From positions 8,122,001 through 8,186,000 of the forward strand of contig AP026546.1 in assembly GCA_026075535.2 (NCBI GenBank): DNA of 64,000 nt, given 5' to 3'. This document shows positions 44,130-52,741 of this stretch, in pieces. The position numbers were made by a program, and so were the translations under genes. The notes under the pieces are model-generated. The model saw only the letters and a list, made by a program, of their open reading frames with translations, searched no databases and had not been told where the DNA came from. Position 1 is the stretch's first letter. The number at the start of each line of letters is the position of its first letter. This stretch comes from Tricholoma matsutake (lineage: Eukaryota; Basidiomycota; Agaricomycetes; Agaricales; Tricholomataceae).

Positions 44130-45650
44130 TAGTGTTTTAAGGTCCAGTTCAGTCCAGTTTTTTGACCCCCAAGAGGGCAACCAGGGACCACAACTGGTCT
44201 GAACCATTGCCCACATTTGATGGACCACAACCAAACCAAATAGAACCAGTTCTATTTGGTTCAATTGCCCCCAAAAGACCAGTTTTGACCAGTCATACCA
44301 CTAATTTCATAACTAAATTCTATTATATAGTAAATAAAACTAATTAGATTTACACCCTGTGAGCAGTTGCTTGCAGCAGTGGGATGTTACTAAGAGAATG
44401 AAAATAAAAGTGAATTAGAAAGAAAAAAACACACCCCACTGTCTCGCATTTGTAGTGAGGGTGGGGTGGCTGCTGTTGTTGTCTTGTCCCTGCCATTTGT
44501 CACCCCCACCATTTGTCCTCCCCCTGGGGCATTGTCCCTGCCAGTTGTCATCCCTGCCAGCTGTTGTCCCCACCAGTCATCACCGCTGTTCGTCATTCCT
44601 GCATTCATTGTTTCTGCATTTATTGCTCCCATGTTCATTGTTCCTGCCCACTTGTTGTTCCCACATTCATTGTCCCCTGCTGTTTGGCATCCTTGTTGGT
44701 TGGCATTGTCATTTGTCATCAGCACCTCCATCTCCCTCTACGAGCAGTGGCTCACAGGCAGGGTGGTGGCACTGTTACGTGGCAATCACATGTCATTGTC
44801 CAGAAACAGGACCCCTTGCAACTCTGTGAGCAGAGGCTCACAGCAGCCATGTAGGGCATGGGGTACCGAGAGAGGTCAGGGTGTGGGTGGGAGATGTCAT
44901 TATCAAGTGGCAAGAACCTAAAAAGAAAAAAGAAGATCAATCATTAAAATGTACCCTTACAGCCCAAATGACAATACTTGTCATTTGGGCGCACTTTGCA
45001 GGCAATGCCACATTGTCATTGGCACGGCTGCTGTTGGTGTTAACACTGTGTTGTGAGGGCATGCGGCAGGGTTGAGCAATCACATGGTGTTGTCATCAAA
45101 GGTAAGAAACTAAAAAGAAAAGGTTTAGTTGGTAAAAAAGAAGAAATCAACAATAAAAACCATACCTGGGACCCAAACAACATGCTAGTCATCATTTGGG
45201 CCCACTTTGTGGTCATCTAGTGGAGGTGGGGGTGCTTCTGAGCTAGGTGGTGTGGGAATTGTTTCACAAGTGGTGCCACTTTCTGTTTTTCGGGGCGCAA
45301 CCATGACCAAATGGTCTGTGCACAGCCACAGGGCATATAAGCACTCATTTCTTTGAATGCTTCTTCCCTGGGCTTGTCCCATGTCCATTCCTCAACATAG
45401 TATCTAGTATAAATAGTAAATAGTATTAATATAGTACATATTAGTTGTATTTTTCTTGTAAAGTAGTTACTTTTATATGAGTATATAATACTGTGAAAAG
45501 AGTTTTCAAAGATTTTCAAAATAAGGGAACTGGCAACCGGAATGACCCCAAATATGGGCAACCACAACTGAAAAAAAGACCGGACCATGGTTTGGTCCAG
45601 TTCAGTCCTATGGTCATTTTTGGTCCTATAGACTGGACCTTGAAACACTA
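44130..45650 (-). mobile_element. TIR-1 hAT-like element in the Agaricomycete gene
   Basis: 1521 bp, ends TAGTGTTTTAAGGTCCAGTT and ...ACTGGACCTTGAAACACTA, perfect 8-bp duplication CATGGAAG (44122-44129, 45651-45658). Removing it and one repeat restores a continuous host frame reading FTWKGDIKVV. On the minus strand it has a TATA-like TGCTTATATGCCC block (about 45340), a GGGCCCAAATGATG...TTGTTTGGGTCC palindrome (about 45170-45210) followed by a donor-like GTATGG, a second palindrome (about 44960-44990) and two intron-like segments (45110-45165 and 44918-44960). Confidence 0.93.
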
Positions 45651-46530
45651 CATGGAAGGTGACATAAAAGTTGTGGTGACAATGAATGCGGTACTTGCAG
45701 CATTGATTCACACCGCATCGTATCTTGTCAGTGACTACACCTTTAAATGGGTTCATGGTGAACTAGATGAATGTGAATTTGTTATCTGGCATGCATCAAC
45801 AAATGAGCATAAGTTGGGTTTGTTGCTGATCAATGGTTTCTTGCTTCATTGAGTTAAACACTTCTCATGCATTTACTGCAATTCTTCGACCAGTGAGGCC
45901 TTTGGCTTTATTTTTGAAGGCCTCTTTACCTCGATTGAGAAAGCCACTCATTGCAAAGTCAAGTTCAAGGTTTTTGATCCAGTCACTGCAATCTCCTTGC
46001 AGTCCTACTTGATATGGAGGCAGCACAAGTCCAAGTACTTGGTGATGTCATTCTTTGGCTACAGATGAATGAACCCAGCAAGAGTAGCATCTCTGAAAAT
46101 GATCCTAACATGCTAGTTCAGTATCTTGTCAAACTGTGCACAGTCCATTTCAAGAGGTATGCCATCCTCGTTATCAATATAGTATCTTGTGAATCTTGTC
46201 AACCTACCCCAGAATACCTCAACAAAATCTGAGCTCTTTCCTCACCAGAGGATATTGCTGTGTGGCATGGATTTTGCAAAGCTCACCCTAGCGAGAAACT
46301 CAGAAGTATGATACACATTTGTATTCTCCACATCAATTGCTGCTAACTGAACTGTTCATCAGATTGGTATGCACACAAGATCACGTACCCTTGGTTGTTG
46401 CCCAGTTTCAACAAAACTCTTTCTTGGATTCTGCATGAATTTTGGAACCTCATGCCAAACCACACCAATCTTGTCAAAACAGCTCATGCTGGGACTAACT
46501 GCCACACAGCAATCAACCTCCAGCCATTGG
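45651..46530 (+). pseudogene. Agaricomycete multi-copy gene family, central part
   Basis: Resumes after the TIR-1 insertion with GDIKVVVTMNAVLAALIHTA, then YLVSDYTFKWVHGELDECEF (about 45660-45780). Later blocks include YGGSTSPST-frame remnants and EAAQVQVLGDVILWL (about 46015-46060), NDPNMLVQYLVKLCTVHFKR (46095-46160), WYAHKITYPWLLPSFNKTLS (46360-46430) and NLMPNHTNLVKTAHAGTNCH (46450-46510). This order is that of the multi-copy family, whose members have a DGE.xQAqgfg core and PNHtNyVEtaHA. Stops and frameshifts interrupt it. It is split again at 46530 by TIR-3. Confidence 0.65.
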
Positions 46531-47123
46531 TAGGGCATGGCATGGGTAACCCTCGGATATATTTTCTTATACCCCTACCCATACCTGTGAACACCATACC
46601 TGCATGGGTAGGGGTACAGTGTTACCATGGGTTTTTGCGGGTTACCCATGGTTATTGGGGGGTTTTGATATGAATATGTATTTTAATAATCTAATTACAC
46701 TAAATTGATATATAGAAAGTGACCCCCCTCTCACATTTGGAGCGAGGGAGGGGGGTGGTGCCTGTAGTCGCTGAGAACAGAATGAGTAACCCCCCCACTT
46801 GCATTTGCAGCGAGAGAGGGGGGGGTGCCTGTAGTCAACATTTGATCCCCATTTCCACCCCATGAGCAGTTGGGGGTGCTATCATAGTGGTGGTCCTTGG
46901 GTCCTCCTCCTGGTCATTGTCATCATTCCACCCGCTATCCACCCCACAAGCAGTTGCTCATGAGGCTGGGGCAGGTGGTGTGCCATCATGACATGGCAGC
47001 ATTGGCGTGGGGTCATTCCATGTGAGCTCCTCATTCCGAGGGAATTCCAACCTAGGAAATAAAAGAAACAAAATAGTTAGTTTATGAAAAAAGAAATGAA
47101 CAAAAAAAAACTTACCATGGGCC

Positions 47124-47773
47124 TGTTAAGAACTGATCCTAGAAGGCACGTCGGAATCCAATCGGACCCTGTGGGTGATGATAGTGGAAGGTTGTCGGGT
47201 TGTGGTGGATTCTGCAGAGGGGAAAATGGAAAGGACTTGGCTTCAGCTTGTAAGAAGCTATGCCCTTCACCTCATCTGGTGTGCTAATTTCAAGATGAAG
47301 GCTTGGAGGTAGAAGTGGGGAAGTGGAGGTAAATGTGGGAAGGAGTACAAGTCAAATGGAGTTCAGACTCTTAGAGGACTGAGGTAGGAGTAGAATGAGA
47401 TTTAGATTGGCAGGTTAAAGTCAAGTCTATGTCAATATACAAACTGAGGAATACAAGGTAAAACTAACTAAGCTTAAATACTGTAGTCTGGAATAAAGGC
47501 AGAATGGAAACGGAGACTGTGGCAGTGTCTTGACTGCATAGATAAATTACCTAGCGGGAGCTGCACAGGAATCCATAGTCAAATTTGCAAAAGAGACAGC
47601 AGCCTTGGGAAGGCAGCCATGGGTGCTGTACAAGGCAGCCTGGTGCACAGCAGTGTGAGCAGTGCAAGGCAGCCAGGAATGAAAATGGGAGGAGTTGACA
47701 AATGTTGGGTTCATCATGCAGAAAAGGGTCAGACAGATGCGGGTTCTGATCAGGTGAGGAAAGGTTCTTGACA
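47124..47773 (-). repeat. Gypsy-A 3' LTR
   Basis: 650 bp, TGTTAAGAAC...GTTCTTGACA. It lacks about 57 bp present in the other LTR (from AGGGACTTGGGTTAAG to GACTAGAGGTC), a deletion between short AAGTCAAATGG-like matches. Most differences between the copies are CA/TG or CG/CA alternatives. Confidence 0.93.
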
Positions 47774-47950
47774 GTATTTCCCCCTTAGTGCTGAGCCTAC
47801 AAGGCACATGAGTGTTTGAGTCCAAATAAGGAAGTTGGTTGAATTTCTGAATGTGGTAGTTGGTTGAAAAAATTTTCACATTGTTTTCTACCCCCATCAC
47901 CTATCCAATATGTCCCCCCCAGCAGTCTCTGCCAAATCAGATTGGCCGCG

Positions 47951-48915
47951 ATGAAGGCCCAACATGAACAGAGGGAGCGGGTGATGAAAGAGCAGATGGA
48001 ATGGGAGATGAGAGAGCTGGAGGAGGAAGTGACAAGGGAGGAGGAGCAGAGGCTGCAGGAGGTGCAAAGAGCAGCAGAGGAGGCATGCCAGGCAGAGGCA
48101 TGGAAGAAGGAGGCAGTGGCCTCAAGATGAGTGGAGAAGAAGTGGGCAGCTGTGGCCATGGGTTTGGGGGACAAGGCCAAGGGGAGCAAGTCCCCAAAGA
48201 AGAAGAAAGTCGCCAGGTCAAAGGCGAGGGTGTGGGGTCAGAGGAGTCTGAGGGTCCAGAGCAGGTGCAGGCCACCTTGCCCTGCAAAAGGTGAGTCTTT
48301 TGTTTAACTTCTCAGCCTTCTTTTACTGATAAGTGGCCTAGATGCAAATATCAAAAAATTGCTTGTTTCAAGATGGGCATGAGGGGACACGTGTGTGATA
48401 ATTGCACATGCATCAAGCACAAGTGCAAAGAGGTAGTGTGGGAGGAGCAGAGACCCCTGCAGCAAAAATGGTGGGAACAATGGGGTAGACAGGAAATAGC
48501 AGGGAGAATGCGGAGCTGATGCAGCAGCTGATGAAGATGGTCAAGAAGGGTTTTGGTGAGGTGGCGACTATGGTGCAGGAGTCCATAGAGGAGATCTAGG
48601 ACACATTGGACCCAGAGTGGGTGGAGGACAAAAGCACCAGGGAGGAGAGTGACAAGGATGAAGAAGAAGTGGAGCAGGCGGTGTGAGAGTCCCGGTGGGA
48701 AAGACATGGAATCTGCCAGTCTGGGGATGACTGGGTGGCTTTCCAGAGATATCTGGAGAAAAGATGGGCGGATGATGAGGAGGAGAGCGAGAATGGAGAA
48801 GAGGGCAAGGGTGGAGAAAAGGGCAAGGGTGGAGAAAAAGGTGAGGGTGGAGAAGAGGGTGAGGCTGGGGGGGAGGTTGATGAAGATGGTGAGGGAGAAG
48901 CGGAGGTGGTAGTGT
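47951..48915 (+). pseudogene. antisense ORF of Gypsy-A: coiled-coil plus Cys-cluster protein
   Basis: On the strand opposite to pol, between the chromodomain and the 3' LTR. ATG at 47951 opens a Glu/Arg-rich coiled coil (RELEEEVTREEEQRLQEVQR) with a TGA at 48128, followed by a Lys-rich stretch (KSPKKKKVARSK). A donor GTGAGT at 48291 and acceptor GATAAG at 48333 would remove 43 bp. A Cys-rich segment then reads KWPRCKYQKIACF...GHVCDNCTCIKHKCKE. This resembles proteins I recall as common in Agaricomycetes: coiled coil, then a C-x(n)-C..CxxC...C cluster that may bind zinc. Function unknown. The frame decays further right into Glu/Gly repeats. Confidence 0.55.
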
Positions 48916-49004
48916 AGGGATCCAGTTGGATCCAAAAAAATTCTTTTTTTGAATAAAATTTGTTTCTGAGTTCTAACTGAGTGAATGAATAATGTGAATA
49001 GACT

Positions 49005-49847
49005 TTAAGTGGGTAATGGACCAGGTTTCTGTGGGTAGCAGGTGTGAAAATCCACAAGGAGTTCTTGGGTGTGGTCAAGTTCTGTACCAGGTAGCCAAGA
49101 GGTTTATTCATTGGTTCCCTGGTAACCTTCCCATCGGACAAGGTAGAGAATCTTGCAGCGACATCAATTGTTGACCTTGGAGTTGAGGACTTTGGCAATC
49201 TCATACTCGAGCTCATCATCGATAGTGATAGGAGGAGGTGGAGGTTGTGCTCGATTTGTAATTGTGTTTGGGAAGTGTTTTTCTAGTGGGGAGACATGGA
49301 AAACATGGTGGATGGCCCGCATGTGGTCCAGAAGCCACAGGGTGACTGAGTGAGTACCCAGGTGGGTGATGATTTCAAAGGGACCATGGTTCTTTTCAGA
49401 AAGTTTCTTGGAGGGATGGGTGGTGCAGATATTTTCTGCAGTGATGTAGGCAAAATCACCAATGTTCAAGTCAGGTGCAGGTGCCCAATGTTTGTCCACA
49501 GGGCCTTGATAACACTCTTGAGCAGCCACAAGCTATTTCCAAAGTTCCTGATGAAGATCGTCTAAGTCAACGACAAACTCGCAGGTATGCTGTGAGGCTA
49601 AGTCACATTTGGGGAAGACGGAAATGTTTGGGTGGTAGCCTTTGTTGGCAAAGAAAGGGGATACACCTGTAGAGGCAGAGGGAGCATTGTTGTAGGCAAA
49701 TTTGCCCAAGGGTAAGAGGTGAGAGTTGGAGTCCATGAGACCAGTCATCCTGCTGATAGTTACAGAAGATCTGGAGGTACTGCTCCAAGGTCTGATTAAG
49801 GTGTTCTGTCTGACCATCACCTTCCATGGGTGATAACTGGAAGTGAA
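49005..49847 (-). pseudogene. Gypsy-A integrase C-terminal half and chromodomain
   Basis: Left of the TIR-2 insertion. Contains [21 protein letters not shown] sequence and, in a shifted frame, [20 protein letters not shown] and [16 protein letters not shown] (about 49750-49630). It continues with MAAQECYQGPVDKHWAPAP, DFAYITAENICTTHPSKKL, the SH3-like EIITHLGTHSVTLWL and HHVFHVSPLEKHFPNT (49529-49250). A chromodomain follows (ELEYEIAKVLNSK, a TGA, then KILYLVRWEGYQGTNE and ELLVDFH), ending at a stop near 49005. The chromodomain places it among chromoviruses, which target heterochromatin. Confidence 0.85.
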
Positions 49848-50128
49848 CTGAACTTTACACTGCCCCACATAGTCCTGGAGGAATCCTGGTAGTCCTACCA
49901 GGAAGACCAGGAATCCTCCAGGAATCCAGTAGGACTCACCAGGACTCACCAGGACTCACCAGGAATTCAGTAGGACTCACCAGGACTCACCAGGAATCCA
50001 GTGGGACTTACCAGGATTCCTGGTCTGTTACCAAACATCCAACCATAATGGAAAGTCAATTTGATATCTTGTGAGTTCAAGTGCCTCAACTTCAGAAATT
50101 TCACAATGTGCCCACAAAACAGATTTGT

Positions 50129-50217
50129 GCAAAGCAGGAATTGAACTCAAGACCTCATGATGAGGAATCACATGACAAACCAGACAAGTGTGCTCAACCA
50201 GTCAAGCCACAGGAGAA
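50129..50217 (-). other. tRNA-like sequence in TIR-2 copy a (left)
   Basis: Minus strand: TGGCTTGACTGGTTGAG (A-box-like), then after about 50 nt GAGTTCAATTCCTG (B-box-like). Homologous to 11770-11856; both copies conserve the two boxes better than the sequence between them. Confidence 0.5.
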
Positions 50218-50309
50218 TTATTTATTATCCATATAAAGTTTATTTATGACTCAAACTCAAACTCAAGCATATAATCTCTCTCAAAGTCACTATTAAGATC
50301 AAATAATTT

Positions 50310-50575
50310 TAATCAACTACATCCCTCACATCTAATGCGAGGGATACACTACAATTAACTATATAAAAAAAGCCCTCCCATGCACCTCGTGCAAGGGAGA
50401 GCCCTAAAAATATTTACAGATAAAACTAAATCCCCTCGTGTTTGATTATTAATAAATAAAGAAAATCCCCTCACCATTGTAAAATATGGGCAAGGGGGAG
50501 GGCATTAATATGAAAGAAAAAAAATGAAAAAAACCCTCCCCATGCAAAATGCAGGGGAGGGGGCAGCCCTGGTGG
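50310..50575. repeat. series of C-rich/G-rich hairpins in TIR-2 copy a
   Basis: Hairpins ATCCCTCACATCTAATGCGAGGGAT (about 50322-50346), CCCTCCCATGCACC.../GCAAGGGAG (about 50374-50402), CCCCTCACC.../GGGCAAGGGGG (about 50466-50499) and CCCTCCCCATGCAAAATGCAGGGGAGGG (about 50536-50563), separated by A-rich DNA. They correspond one-to-one to those at 11950-12220 with sequence changes that mostly keep pairing. Confidence 0.6.
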
Positions 50576-50999
50576 TGTCTCATTGTGGTGTGGGTGCATG
50601 GGTCCTGCTCCCTGTCCTCATCCCCATCCCTGTCCCTGTCCCCATCTCCCCATTGTCCCCATCCCAATGGTTCCCCATTTCTGCCCCATGAGCAGTTGCT
50701 CACAGCGGCAGATTGGGGTGCTGCTGTGGTGGTGGCCGTCATCGCCATTCCACCCACAATCCACCCCATGAGCAGTGGCTCATGGGGCTGGAGGCAGGTG
50801 GTGTCATTGGCCCCATTGTCATTGTCTGTCATGGTTGGCAGCCGTGCCTCGCGTTCTGGGGGTTCTGGTGCTGGTAGGTGGTGGCATTGTCATTGTCATC
50901 AACTGCACACTCACAATCCACCCTACAAGCAGAGGCTCGCAGGCATGGGGTGGGTGTGTTGGGTTGTCTCATGTCCAGCCATCATTACAAGTAGAGTAG

Positions 51000-52140
51000 A
51001 ACCTATAAAACAAAAGAAACAAGTTAGTTAGTTTATAAAAACAAAAAGCAAACAAAAAAAACTTACATAGGGCCCAAGCAATGCAATCTGCATCGTTTGG
51101 GCCCGCGTTCCATGCAGTCGGCTCATTTGTGGGTGGTGGCATCATTACCAGTAGATTATAACCTAGAAAACTAAAGAAACAGGTTAGTTAAATTATCAAA
51201 ACAAAAAGCAAATGAAAAAAAAACTTATGTAGGGCCCAAACAACACACATTGCATCATTTGGGCCTGCATTCCATGAAGTCGGCTCATTTGCGGGTGGTG
51301 GCATCATTACCAGTATGCTGGTAGGGGGTTCTGGTGCTGGTAGGTGGTGGCGTCATTGTTGTTGTCAACTGCACACACTCACTATCCACCCTATGAGCAG
51401 AGGCTCGCAGGCATGGGGTGGGTGTGTTGGGTTGTCTCGTGTCCAGCCGTCGTCGCCAGTAGAGTAGAACCTATAAAACAAAAGAAACGAGTTAGTTTAT
51501 AAAAACAAAAAGCAAATGAAAAAAACTTACATAGGGCCCAAATGATGCAGATTGCGTCATTTGGGCCCGTGTTGGCTCGTTTGTGGGTGGTGGTGTCGTT
51601 ACTAGTAGATTATAACCTAGAAAACTAAAAAAATGAGTTAGTTAGTTTATAAAAACAAAAATCAAACAAAAAAAAAACTTATGTAGGGCCCAAACGACGT
51701 GATCTGCGTCATTTGGGCCCATGTTGGCTCGTTTGTGGGTGGTGGTGTCGTTACTAGTGGATTATAACCTAGAAAACTAAAAAAACAAGTTAGTTAGTTT
51801 ATAAAATCAAAAATCAAACGAAAAAAACTTATGTGGGGCCCAAACAACGTGATCTGCATCATTTGGGCCCACGTTGGCTCATTTGTGGGTGGTGGCGTTG
51901 TTACCAGTAGATTATAATTAACCTATAAAACTAAAGAAACGAGTTAATTAGTTTATAAAAACAAAAAGCAAATGAAAATACTTATGTGTGGCCCATGTTG
52001 GCTCATTTGCGGGTGGTGGCATCATTACCAGGAGATTATAACCTAGAAAACTAAAGAAACAGATTAGTTAGTTTATAAAAACAAAAAGCAAATGAAAAAA
52101 AAACTTATGTAGGGCCCAAATGACGCAGCAGGTTGCATTG
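51000..52140 (-). repeat. tandem array of about 150-bp palindrome/intron-like units (copy a)
   Basis: Seven units begin at about 51000, 51160, 51470, 51615, 51765, 51915 and 52040, with a 150-bp interruption at 51310-51465. Each has AACCTA(T/G)AAAAC, an A-rich stretch with GTTAGTTAGTTTATAAAA, AAAACTTA(C/T)(A/G)TAGGGCCCAAA and the complementary ATTTGGGCCC about 15 nt later. Read on the minus strand: palindrome, donor-like (G/A)TAAGTTT, CTAACTAAC branch, TTTAG acceptor. No open frame is conserved. Confidence 0.8.
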
Positions 52141-52390
52141 TTCAGGCCCACGTTCTGTCCAGTTGGCTCATTTGAAGGTGGTGGTGATGGTGGAGTGGGC
52201 ATGGGAATGGTGGCAGCGGGTGTCCATGCAGTGGTGGTGGTGGTAGAATGGAGAGGAGGGAGGCGGCGGCATTGTTGAGAGTGGTAGTGATGGTTGATGA
52301 GCTGGCAGTGTTGATGACATGGCTGTGTGCTTTGTCATGCACAGCTGCCCCAATGGTACCTAGAGCAGTTAGTGGACACACTTTGTAAGT

Positions 52391-52463
52391 CTATGTGGTA
52401 TAGTGGTTATATTGGCTGTGCTGAAATGTTGTTGTCTAATGCCTAGGGTTCAATTCTGCCTTG
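52391..52463 (+). other. tRNA-like sequence in TIR-2 copy a (right)
   Basis: TGTGGTATAGTGGTTATA matches the A-box region of tRNA-Asp/Glu type genes, and CTAGGGTTCAATTCTGCC is B-box-like. Acceptor arms do not pair. It faces the right TIR, mirroring the left tRNA-like sequence, and corresponds to 13341-13413 in copy b. Confidence 0.5.
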
Positions 52464-52741
52464 TGTCATTTATTTTATTACTTAGTATTAAGGACTCCCG
52501 GTTCAATCCTACTGGATTCCTGTTCCATCCTCCTGGATTCCTGTTCTGTCCTCCTGGATTCCTCATAGTCCAAGTCCTGGGGAATTCCTGGAATGGTACC
52601 AGGAAGAGCCCAATTTACCAGGATTATACCAGGAATCCACCAGGAATCCTACTGGAAGAGAAACTGCCAGGAATAAACCATTTGGTGGACAATGGCTGAA
52701 GCAGGGACTACCAGGAATATGTGGGGCAGTCTAAAGAGCTC

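Larger units (their letters stand above)
49848..52741. mobile_element. TIR-2 non-autonomous DNA element, copy a (inside Gypsy-A integrase)
   Basis: 2894 bp. Left end CTGAACTTTACACTGCCCC and right end complement GAGCTCTTTAGACTGCCCC share the ACTGCCCCACATA core. Flanks GAAGTGAA (49840-49847) and AAAGTGAA (52742-52749) form an 8-bp duplication with one mismatch, and removing the element rejoins the integrase frame (HFTS-SYHP). Subterminal arrays of ACTCACCAGGA and TCCTGGATTCCTG. Same internal order as copy b: tRNA-like (minus), C-rich hairpins, simple sequence, 150-bp array, tRNA-like (plus). No transposase; superfamily not assignable from the ends alone. Confidence 0.85.

Noticed and set aside
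48351..49219. Long minus-strand frames of 194 and 207 codons rich in Ser, Pro, Leu and Phe
   Set aside because: Antisense to the Glu/Arg-rich ORF at 47951-48915; the repeats AGCGAGAATGGAGAAG give open frames on both strands.
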